From assembly GCA_033558025.1 (NCBI GenBank), contig JAUCEF010000007.1:3472001-3536000 (forward strand): a DNA stretch of 64,000 bases. The letters run 5' to 3'. A model generated the notes under the pieces. It was not told the DNA's origin and made no database searches. It was given only the letters and a program-made list of their open reading frames with translations. Position numbers and translations under genes: made by a program. The first letter of the stretch is position 1, and the number at the start of each line of letters is the position of its first letter. Source of the DNA: Phytophthora sp. 'mugwort'. Lineage: Eukaryota; Oomycota; Peronosporomycetes; Peronosporales; Peronosporaceae. Positions 42,968-51,103 of the stretch are shown here, piece by piece.

Positions 42968-43903
42968 ATGACCACCTTATCCGCTCGTAGCGATGAGGCC
43001 GCACAGCAACCTGCGCAGACCACCAAGATGCCGCCGCGCTATATGCGGCCCACGTTCTCGTCCATCCTGCCGGAGTACGCCAACTCCGAGGCCGACCAAA
43101 TCCGCAAGGCCTTCGCGGCGGGGAACTTCGCCAACATCCAGAAAATGCCCGCTCGGCTGCGTAACAACGCCGTGAACCAGGCGCGCTTCGAGATGATGAA
43201 CGAGAACCGACTCACGCAGCCCAAGGCGGGCAAGAACATCACCAAGAACGGACTCTTCAACAAGTTCGAGTACACGCCGTCGCGCTTTAGTCTCGCGGAT
43301 GGCCAGGCGCATATGGAGAGACTACGCTCCGAGGCGAAGCGCACTGAGATCAGTGGGCAAGACTTCGTGAGTGGTTGCGCTGCTACGCGACTCAAGCACG
43401 AGGATGCCTTCGGCGCCACCAACTTTCGCTATCCGCACTTGCAAGAGCCCTATCCGGATATCAAGGACGAGAAGAAGTACAAGCGCTACCTCGAGGAAAA
43501 GAAGATTCTGTATGGTGCCTTTTTGCCGTGTGGACAGCGCCCTCCAGTGGATGCTGTCACGCGGAAACTCCTCCCTCAAATAATCCAGGAGATGCATGAA
43601 GTCATTGCGGAAGACTGGCAAGGTCTTGAGTTCTCCATCGCTCCTGCTCAGGACGAGAACATCATGGTGCGCTTCAACGAAGTCTCCGTTGAGTCTGAAA
43701 ACGGACTCGTCGCGTACATGAACGTGTTCTGTAAGACCAACCGAGTGCCGACCAAGTACGCGCTCCACAAGGTAGCAGAAGATTGGAACGCGAAGCCTGG
43801 CGACGGAGGGCTCTACTTTGCGTTCCGCCCGCCGTGGGTCAAGAACCGCTCCAAAGACCTCATTATCTTCGTCAATAACTCGACATCTCGAGATAATCGG
43901 TAA
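42968..43903 (+). CDS. Conserved-looking protein of unknown function
   Basis: 311 residues from ATG, single exon. It is soluble, rich in Lys/Arg/Glu/Asn, with no signal peptide, membrane segment or coiled coil that I can see. Motif-like blocks are MPPRYMRPTFSSILPEYANS, KMPARLRNNAVNQARFEMMN, KYKRYLEEKKILYGAFLPCG and YFAFRPPWVKNRSKDLIIFV. Codon use and the uninterrupted frame support a real gene. I do not recognise the family. Its stop lies 85 bp from the stop of the hydroxylase gene on the other strand, so the two converge. Confidence 0.75.
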   Translation: MTTLSARSDEAAQQPAQTTKMPPRYMRPTFSSILPEYANSEADQIRKAFAAGNFANIQKMPARLRNNAVNQARFEMMNENRLTQPKAGKNITKNGLFNKFEYTPSRFSLADGQAHMERLRSEAKRTEISGQDFVSGCAATRLKHEDAFGATNFRYPHLQEPYPDIKDEKKYKRYLEEKKILYGAFLPCGQRPPVDAVTRKLLPQIIQEMHEVIAEDWQGLEFSIAPAQDENIMVRFNEVSVESENGLVAYMNVFCKTNRVPTKYALHKVAEDWNAKPGDGGLYFAFRPPWVKNRSKDLIIFVNNSTSRDNR

Positions 43904-43988
43904 CTCTTGGCTTTCACAAACACAAACACCTACTGTCCCTTTTCAACGAGGGAAAAATAATGTAGCACATACAGCTTCACTTCGTAAC

Positions 43989-46139
43989 TTACTTGGTGGT
44001 CCAGAGCTCAGCGCCTTCATCGGCGTCCGAGTCCCACATAAAGGCGTTGGAGCCCCACTTCGTTCCTTCGTGCGGCGGGCAGCCACCATGACGGCTCATG
44101 CTATCGATGTCGCCCTCAGGAGTCTGCGTGTAGAATAACGAGGCGTGCAATCCGCGCGGTGGAACAGCCAGACCCTTAGAGCATTCATCCATGCCATGGC
44201 GTACGATCTCCTCGTCGGAGAAGCGGTCCAGCGCGAAGGGGAACACGGTCTCACCGCCAATCTTCGTCTGGTTGTTCAGATACATGAACAGAGTCACGTA
44301 GCGCTGCGGTTGGAAGTGCTTCACGTACTTGGGCAGCTTATAGCGCAGCAAAGGGCTTCGAACCCGAGACTCCCACGTTCGGATGATCAGCTCGGCGAAG
44401 TGAGGAAACGTCTTCAGTACATGGAACAGCACTAGATTGCGGCCGCGGTTCACCGTGAGCCAGTTAAACCACTCCTGATTCGTCATTTGAATGATGAAAT
44501 CGTCGCTATAGTCCTCGTAAACGAAATTCAATAAGCGCTCCTGAAACTCGACTGTGTACTGCGGATACAGGTCACCACCAGGGCGAGCTATAGGCGGGCA
44601 ATCCTCATCGAGGTAGCTCACGCGCTCCTTAGCCCAACGCACCCAGTTGTAGTAGTGGGACTGGCCGTTGACCTGCGGCTTTGGGAATGTGTAGCGCAGC
44701 TCGCCGCGGCCCAGCTTCTCTTCCCAAGCCTGGACAATTCGGGGCAGGTACGACGGCCGCCTCTTCTCGTCCATTAGGTCCTTTACAAGGTCCACGGCAT
44801 CCTTTTTCAAGTTAATGCGGATCCACTGTTCATACTTCTCGTCGGTCAGCGCCTTGAACATGTTAGTGGCCACCATCTTCTCATAGAACACTTTTAAGAG
44901 GGCGTTAGGGAACGTCTGTTGATCATCCGTGTTGGGGAACAGAGCACCACCCTCACGGAACTCCACAGGCAGCTTGCTCTGATCCAGGTTACGGAGCTTC
45001 TCGGCGGCCCACTTGGTCCACACCTCGTAGTCTTTGTAGTAGAAGGCGTTCGCGTTCTTAGGCAGGAATTCACGCGAGTGGAACGTGTCAAAGTGCTGGC
45101 GGTAGAACTCGCCAGCGTTGTACTGCAGCAGTTGCAGACGCTCAGCAAACGTAGGACTGGGCAAGCGAGCCACGCGGGCAGCACGCATACGAAAATCGCG
45201 CGTGAAGTTGCTGTCGTCCAGGAAGGCTGTGTGGCTCGTACGCGACTTGGACGTGATCTTGGACGAGTTACTACCGTCCACCTTCGATCGCGACAGACCA
45301 GGCATACCTAGCTCCACGATCATCTCGGACTCGTTCTGGGTCAGGAAATACTGCACATCGAAGACCTTGGGACTCAAAGCTACCGTTGTAAGCACCACGC
45401 CGTCCTCTAGTAGATACTCGTGTCCCTTCTCAATGCCAGGCCACTGCCACAACTGGAAGTCCAGAAGGATGTGAGCAATATTCTTGGCCAGAGCTAGGTC
45501 CTCGGCACTACGGATGGCATAACCCATTTGGTTGTACAGTCGTACGCCGTTCTCCATTACGTCGCGGTCCGCTCCGAGCCACGCGGCCGCGAGCTCCGCC
45601 GCTTTGCCAACACAGTTGAAATCTCCGTTCCAGGACACGTACACGCCCTCGTTGCGTCCATTGAGCATGAAAAACACGCGGTCTTTGTCCTTAAACTTTT
45701 CCAGCCCCATAGGTTCCTGCACAGGGATGAGCTTGCCGTCGAACAGCGGAGCAGCCGCGTACTTGTCGTCGCTGCAGCTCAAGTCGGTCACAAGGTGGCG
45801 CACCTCCAGAGCAATGAGCGTCGTGTCGTCGTACTTGTACATCAGCTCCTGCTTCTCCATAATAACGGCAGCAGCGGAAGGGTTCATGAGCTCGTTGAAC
45901 TGCGCACTGAGCCTGTCCAAGACCTTGGCGACCAGCTCCTCTACGGTATCGAACTGCAACCCCCTCTGGACGTACTTGCCCCAGCCTACCGCGGCCACCA
46001 CGACCAGCAGGGGCGTCATGAGCGAAATCGAGGACTTCGACGTCTTGTACGATGCCTTGGCCTTGGGCGGGCCGGCATCTGCCTTGGCTTCATCGGCCGC
46101 GCGGGCTGTAGGCTCGGCAATTGCGGATTCTTTGGGCAT
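43989..46139 (-). CDS. Prolyl 4-hydroxylase-like 2-oxoglutarate/Fe(II) dioxygenase, paralogue 1
   Basis: 716 residues. A short cytosolic tail precedes one hydrophobic segment (LMTPLLVVVAAVGW, about 40-55), typical of a type II ER-membrane P4H. The double-stranded beta-helix starts near residue 275 (LSPKVFDVQYFLTQNESEMI). Catalytic residues visible are H349 and D351 (YRQHFDTF), the distal H684 (MSRHGGCPPHEG) and K694 (GTKW), which binds 2-oxoglutarate. About 330 residues separate the HxD and the distal His, far more than the roughly 60-70 of standard enzymes. The insert is Trp/Tyr-rich and helical (EVWTKWAAEKLRNLDQSKL). The product would hydroxylate proline in proteins of the ER or secretory path; the substrate is unknown. 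Confidence 0.88.
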   Translation of the reverse strand: MPKESAIAEPTARAADEAKADAGPPKAKASYKTSKSSISLMTPLLVVVAAVGWGKYVQRGLQFDTVEELVAKVLDRLSAQFNELMNPSAAAVIMEKQELMYKYDDTTLIALEVRHLVTDLSCSDDKYAAAPLFDGKLIPVQEPMGLEKFKDKDRVFFMLNGRNEGVYVSWNGDFNCVGKAAELAAAWLGADRDVMENGVRLYNQMGYAIRSAEDLALAKNIAHILLDFQLWQWPGIEKGHEYLLEDGVVLTTVALSPKVFDVQYFLTQNESEMIVELGMPGLSRSKVDGSNSSKITSKSRTSHTAFLDDSNFTRDFRMRAARVARLPSPTFAERLQLLQYNAGEFYRQHFDTFHSREFLPKNANAFYYKDYEVWTKWAAEKLRNLDQSKLPVEFREGGALFPNTDDQQTFPNALLKVFYEKMVATNMFKALTDEKYEQWIRINLKKDAVDLVKDLMDEKRRPSYLPRIVQAWEEKLGRGELRYTFPKPQVNGQSHYYNWVRWAKERVSYLDEDCPPIARPGGDLYPQYTVEFQERLLNFVYEDYSDDFIIQMTNQEWFNWLTVNRGRNLVLFHVLKTFPHFAELIIRTWESRVRSPLLRYKLPKYVKHFQPQRYVTLFMYLNNQTKIGGETVFPFALDRFSDEEIVRHGMDECSKGLAVPPRGLHASLFYTQTPEGDIDSMSRHGGCPPHEGTKWGSNAFMWDSDADEGAELWTTK

Positions 46140-46274
46140 TACTCAGCCTGTAGATGGAGTCAGGTAGCCGCGTTTAGCTCTGGAGGGGCTGCACGCACCG
46201 GCGCGAATGCAGGAATGAACACCGTGGCGGAACGTGCCGTCAGAATCGCCTCCACGAGCAGGTAGAGAGCTGGT

Positions 46275-46348
46275 CAGCGACGCCATTGCGCGTATCCATG
46301 CCGACACGAGTTAATGTGTCGGCATGGATACGCGCAATGGCGTCGCTG
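46275..46348. repeat. Perfect 33-bp inverted repeat with an 8-nt loop
   Basis: Left arm 46,275-46,307, loop GAGTTAAT, right arm 46,316-46,348. The arms are fully complementary by eye. It lies 136 bp upstream of the start of the hydroxylase gene. Confidence 0.9.
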
Positions 46349-46608
46349 CGATCTGCCTGATGGTGATTGGACGAGAGAGAGCAATAGCGCGTTAGGATTG
46401 AACAACGATCGATTGTTGATTTGGGTGATGCAGACAGCATCGTCAGCATGTTGCAGTGGCCTGGATATGGCGACCGTCGTGCAAAGCGATTCAATTGCAA
46501 ACATTGTATGGTGACCAATTTTTTCGCCGTACAGGGCTGCATAGATCAAGGCAAATAGTAGTCACACGATGTACGTTCAGCGCCATTGTGTTAGTTCAAT
46601 GGACCTCT

Positions 46609-46758
46609 TGTGCTGGATTTGCGTCGCACTGGGAGGTTCGATGCACTTGCCGCGCGTTTGTCCTTGGGGGCCTGACAGTCCATCATCGAGTTGCCTGTTC
46701 CCACTGACAGGTCGTCCTTGGACGCGTTGGATCCGTTGCCCGTTCCGGACGAGTAACG
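46609..46758 (-). pseudogene. Fragment copy of the FYVE/GAF gene
   Basis: About 150 bp match 40,903-41,050 of the FYVE/GAF gene with around eight substitutions and the same orientation. The flanks do not match, so only this internal coding segment was copied. Confidence 0.85.
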
Positions 46759-46989
46759 CACAATGTGCTTATGGAGCTGAGAGCAGCTCTCGCACCATTC
46801 TCTGAGTCAGAATATGGCGTGTTGCGGTGCAATACAACGTGATGACTCCTGTATTCAGTGTGGGTCCCAAGCGCCAAATCTTTGATTGGAATTCTAGTTG
46901 AGGCCGGCGAACTCTTGCAGATCTACCCACATAGTTCTGCCCGACAAGTACAAGTTGGAATAAAAGTTGGCCCCCTCGCAATGACGCGG

Positions 46990-47270
46990 ATTTGTACGAG
47001 ACGAAAAACATTGCGCACGTGTAAGCAAGATTACCAGTTGAAACCAGGTATTTATACCCGGCCACTTAAAAAAAGAAGGAACGGCATGACATGGAAGAGG
47101 GTCTTCCCGTTCTCGATGAATTGATACTCGAATGGAAAATTTGTTTTTATGGAATGGAGGAATGCTCGAGGGGACTGGCTATTCCTTCGTTTGACTTGCT
47201 AGTCGTTGGAACCAAATACGGATTCAACCCGCTCACGTGGAAATGCGACTACCACGAGACAGCTCAAATA
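46990..47270 (+). pseudogene. Third prolyl 4-hydroxylase fragment, opposite strand
   Basis: The plus strand holds a diverged copy of the enzyme C-terminus: VFPFSMN, then YGMEECSRGLAIP and GTKYGFNPLTW, aligning with VFPFALD, HGMDECSKGLAVP and GTKWGSNAFMW of the intact paralogues. The segment carrying the distal His is missing and stops intervene. The left limit is vague. Confidence 0.6.
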
Positions 47271-47580
47271 AGTCCTCCACTCTCACTACTGAGCGGGAGG
47301 CGCAGCCTCGGTTCTACCAGGCATCAACGTGGCTATCGTTGAGCCCCTACACGCATCGTAGTTGGAAATGGCGTGTGGTTGGGAAACCGTACTGCCAGTT
47401 CAGCAACAAGCCGGCGTTGCAAGCTTCCAGTTCACCGTCGAGTACTTCAACAAGGACGAGACACGACAACAAACAGTGTGATTGCATGTCTGGTATGCGT
47501 TAAACACTACTAGCATCCTTACATCCTGCAATCATGTGCATGATCATTCGTCATCGATATACCGGAAACAAGATGACCTT
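47271..47580. other. No gene recognised
   Basis: Downstream flank of the second hydroxylase. Short frames only. Confidence 0.4.
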
Positions 47581-49683
47581 TTACTTCGTGGTCCAGAGAT
47601 CGGCGCCTTCCTCGGAGTCCGAATCCCACATGAACGAATTGGCGCCCCACTTGACCCCCTCGTGAGGCGGGCAGCCACCGTGACGGCTCATGACATCGGG
47701 AACACCCTCGGGAGTCTGGACATAGAAAAGAGAGGCGTGGAGACCGAGCGGAGGTACTGCCAACCCCATGGAGCACTCGTCCATGCCCTCGCGCTTAATC
47801 TTCTCGTCCGAGTACCTGTCCAAGGAGAACGGGAACACGGTCTCACCGCCAATCTTGGTCTGGTTGTTCAAGTAGAGGAACAGCGTCACGTATCGCTGAG
47901 GGTGGAAGTGCTGGACATAGTCTGGCAACTTGTAACGCAGCTCTTGGATATTGCCGACGCGCGCCTCCCATGTGCGAATCGCTAGCTCTGCAAACTGCGG
48001 CCACACCTGCATGACTTGAAAAAGCACATGGTTCCGGCCGCGGTTGAGCACCATCCAGTCGTACCATTCCGCGTTTGTCATGCGCGTGACAAATCCCTGG
48101 GTGTAGTCGTCGAGGATAAAGATCAGCAGCATCTCCTGGAATTTCACTGTGAATTTGGGATACAAATCTCCATCTGGACGGGCCGCAACGGGAACTTTAT
48201 CTCCAAGGTAGCTCACGCGCTCCTTGGCCCAACGAATCCACTGGAAAAAGTGAGAAACCGAGTTCGTGTCGTGCTTGGGGAATGTGTAACGGAGCTCACC
48301 AAGGCCGAGCTTCTCCTCCCAAGCCTGAATAATGCGAGGCAAGTACGACGGGCGCCTCGTCTCCTCCATCAAGTCCTTCATCATGTTATCGGCACCACTA
48401 TCCAAGTTTGTTCGAATCCAGTCATCGTAGTCCATGTCGACCAGAGCCTTGAACGTGTTGGTTGAGTTCATGTAGTCGTAAAACACTTCAAGCAGGGCAC
48501 TGGGGAAGATCTTAGGATCTTCACCGTTCGGGAACAGCGGACCACCCTCGTGAAACGCGTCGGGTACCTTGTTCTGATCAAGATTGCGAAGCTTCTCAGC
48601 AGCCCACTTGGCCCATTCCACGTAATCTTCAAACTCAAAAGCGTCAGCACCCTTCGGCAGGAATTCACGCGAGTGGAAAGTATCGAAGTGCTGGCGGTAG
48701 AACTCACCAGCAGCATAGCGCACAAGCTGCATGCGTTCCACGTACGATGGACTCGGAAGACGTGCAACACGAGCCGAGCGTTTCTGGAAGTCACGTGTGA
48801 ACAAGCTGTCGGGCAAGAAGGCCGTGTGGCTCGTGCGCGACTTGGTCACTACCTTGGACGAGTTACTGCCATCGACCTTCGACCGGTCCAGTTTGGGTGA
48901 TCCAATCTCAATGACCTTATCGGCTTCTTCCTGGGTGATAAAATACTCGACGTCGAGCACTTTAGGGCTCATACCCACAGTCGTCAACGTCACGCCGTCC
49001 TCCAATACATACTTGTAACCCTTCTTGATACCCGGCCACTGCCACAACTGGAAGTCTAGCAATAGGTGAACAATGTTTTTCGTCTCATGCAGATCCGCCT
49101 CGTTGCGAATGGGCCACCCCATCTGACTGTACAGACGCACGCCGTTCTTCATCACGTCTCGGTCTGCTCCGAGCCACGCCGCGGCCACCTCGGCTGCCAG
49201 CCTCACGCACTCGAACTTGCCATTCCAGGACACATAGACGCCTTCATTGGCGCCGTTAAGCATGAAGAAAACTCGGTCGTTGGCCATGGGCTGCTCGGCC
49301 TCCATGGGCTCCATGACGTGGAAGGTCTTGCCGTCAAACAGCGTGCTAGCCGTGTAGTCCGAGTCGTTGCATTTGAGCTCGCTCACGAGATGACGCACCT
49401 GCATGGTCACCATGTCCGTATCATACTTAAACGGGACACCCTCCGTACTCGAGTCCACCAGCCCCGGCTTGCGTCCGAACCTCGAGACCTGGTCTACAAG
49501 ACTCTGGAGGCTGTCGGCGTTCAGCCGTACATCCGCGTACTTGGCGCAGCCCACAGCGAGCGCTACGACAATGACCGAGAGGATGGGCAGTATTCTGCTG
49601 GGGGTCTTTTTGGCGCCTAGGATCTCGGGACGCGCAGATTTGTCACCGCCTGGCGCGCGCTTGGTGACGTCCTCCTTCGCCAT
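47581..49683 (-). CDS. Prolyl 4-hydroxylase-like 2-oxoglutarate/Fe(II) dioxygenase, paralogue 2
   Basis: 700 residues from the ATG at 49,683. The frame is open 68 codons further upstream without resemblance to the paralogue, and this ATG (MAKEDVTKRAPGG) aligns with the other enzyme's start, so I chose it. The membrane anchor is ILPILSVIVVALAVGCA. Catalytic H332 and D334 (YRQHFDTF), distal H668 (MSRHGGCPPHEG) and the Lys of GVKWG are present. As in paralogue 1, the catalytic strands are split by a long helical insert of about 260 extra residues. Similarity runs the whole length, so the pair arose by tandem duplication in the same orientation, 1.4 kb apart. Confidence 0.88.
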   Translation of the reverse strand: MAKEDVTKRAPGGDKSARPEILGAKKTPSRILPILSVIVVALAVGCAKYADVRLNADSLQSLVDQVSRFGRKPGLVDSSTEGVPFKYDTDMVTMQVRHLVSELKCNDSDYTASTLFDGKTFHVMEPMEAEQPMANDRVFFMLNGANEGVYVSWNGKFECVRLAAEVAAAWLGADRDVMKNGVRLYSQMGWPIRNEADLHETKNIVHLLLDFQLWQWPGIKKGYKYVLEDGVTLTTVGMSPKVLDVEYFITQEEADKVIEIGSPKLDRSKVDGSNSSKVVTKSRTSHTAFLPDSLFTRDFQKRSARVARLPSPSYVERMQLVRYAAGEFYRQHFDTFHSREFLPKGADAFEFEDYVEWAKWAAEKLRNLDQNKVPDAFHEGGPLFPNGEDPKIFPSALLEVFYDYMNSTNTFKALVDMDYDDWIRTNLDSGADNMMKDLMEETRRPSYLPRIIQAWEEKLGLGELRYTFPKHDTNSVSHFFQWIRWAKERVSYLGDKVPVAARPDGDLYPKFTVKFQEMLLIFILDDYTQGFVTRMTNAEWYDWMVLNRGRNHVLFQVMQVWPQFAELAIRTWEARVGNIQELRYKLPDYVQHFHPQRYVTLFLYLNNQTKIGGETVFPFSLDRYSDEKIKREGMDECSMGLAVPPLGLHASLFYVQTPEGVPDVMSRHGGCPPHEGVKWGANSFMWDSDSEEGADLWTTK

Positions 49684-49940
49684 CGCTTGCTCTGCTGGAC
49701 GCCGGAAACTGTATACTGTGTTGGCCGATCCAACTGACGTATGCCATCTGCTGCAGATGGCATCAGCATGCAGATTCTGCATGCTGATTCGCTGCACTCG
49801 TGTTTTTAAGGAGCTATGATTGGTCATAAGGGAAAATGGTTGTTTAACTTGACAAAGGAGGGGCAGTTTGTTGACGGTACAACCCATAGTAGAAGCGAAT
49901 GAAATGGAGGGGAAAGACTGCTACATATATGTAAAAGCGC

Positions 49941-50942
49941 TCAGCGCTTAATCTGTTCCAGGAGCCCTTGGCGGATGAGCTGTTCCACGTCCACGCGCCG
50001 AAGAAAGTGGTGCGAGTGGGCCTCCAGGTTCACCAGCCCGCTCTCGGTCATGACTTCGCCACAGTCGCGCAGCACGCGCACCTCCACGTACAAGTCCTTG
50101 GGCGGCTTCATATCCTGCGAGATGGTGGGGCAACACAAAGATCAGCACGAGAGAAATAGCTAGAGATCGCAATGCAGGCCCGTACCGCAGAGAGATCGAG
50201 CTCGAAGTCGGCCATATATTCCGTCAATAGCTGGTCGTACTGATTAAAGAACTGCACCTCGCGCTGGCACAAGCTGCAGCACAACAACGTGCATTAGGAG
50301 CAATATAAAAAAAATCATCTTCTTGTGACCACATGAGTTACATCATAAATTGCTCACTTCTGTGCCAGTTGGGCGGGGATAATGGTACCCGTTTCCCAGC
50401 GCAGCGCCTTGATCTTCTCCATGCGGTGATATCTGCCAGGCAGAACAGAATCAACAGAATCAGTGTTTTGTTGCATCCACTTCACCAGAAAAAAAAAAAT
50501 CAGTGCCACCTACATGTAGGCGATGATACAGCGCTTGTTGCGCAGCAAACACTGGTGATTCACGACGAGGCTGCACTGCACTGCCTTCTGCTTATCTAAG
50601 TTGTCTTCGAATGTGCTGTACGAGCGCACCAAGCAGCAGGAACGCACAAGTTAAGGATCTCGGCCGCTTCCATATCTCATTCCAATAGTACGTCGTACTC
50701 CATCTTCCGGCTGATTTCATCGCTCAACAGCCCCGATTCCTCCACAACCTGCCGCACGAGATCTTCCTGCGCAACGCCCCAGAAGCATCCGTCGTCAATA
50801 GAATAGCCACAGAGCAAACGCCGCGCAATCGGAGAGCCGCTTGTATTGTCTGCCCATATACTCAACTTACATTGTATGGCGGCAGCCAGTCACTGCGCTG
50901 CAGCTCGCGTAGCAGCTCCCTTCCTTTCGCATTCAGCGCCAT
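49941..50942 (-). CDS. PSF1: GINS complex subunit PSF1, six exons
   Basis: Exons (minus strand): 50,871-50,942; 50,699-50,766; 50,514-50,615; 50,358-50,432; 50,186-50,273; 49,941-50,114. Every junction is GT..AG and keeps the frame, giving 192 residues, close to the 196 of human PSF1. Marks are [19 protein letters not shown] at the start, [48 protein letters not shown] and [15 protein letters not shown]. The C-terminal B-domain ends [12 protein letters not shown]1 is part of the GINS complex (Sld5-Psf1-Psf2-Psf3) of the CMG helicase at replication forks. The exon 2 donor (GA|GTAC) is inferred from phase. The start is 161 bp from the divergent gene on the right. Confidence 0.9.
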
Positions 50943-51103
50943 TATTGCGTCCACTTGAGGAACTTCCCGCCAAAAACACGAACTTAATGCATCGCCGAAC
51001 CTAGTACGAACTTAACTCGCACTTAACTCAGAGTGATGGTCTCGGCGTCGCTTCAAGCTACCGGTAGTCCGCACTCTCCGGCGGAGTCTCCGCATCTCCT
51101 CGC
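50943..51103. promoter_or_regulatory. Bidirectional promoter, 161 bp
   Basis: It lies head to head between PSF1 and the EF-hand/ankyrin gene. It holds two exact ACGAACTTAA words (50,978-50,987 and 51,006-51,015) and a third variant CGCACTTAA at 51,018-51,026. That they are regulatory is inference from repetition and place. Confidence 0.5.

Noticed and set aside
47581..49887. Longer 768-residue start for the second hydroxylase
   Set aside because: The extra 68 codons have no counterpart in the paralogue, while the ATG at 49,683 aligns with its start and leaves the membrane anchor near the N-terminus.
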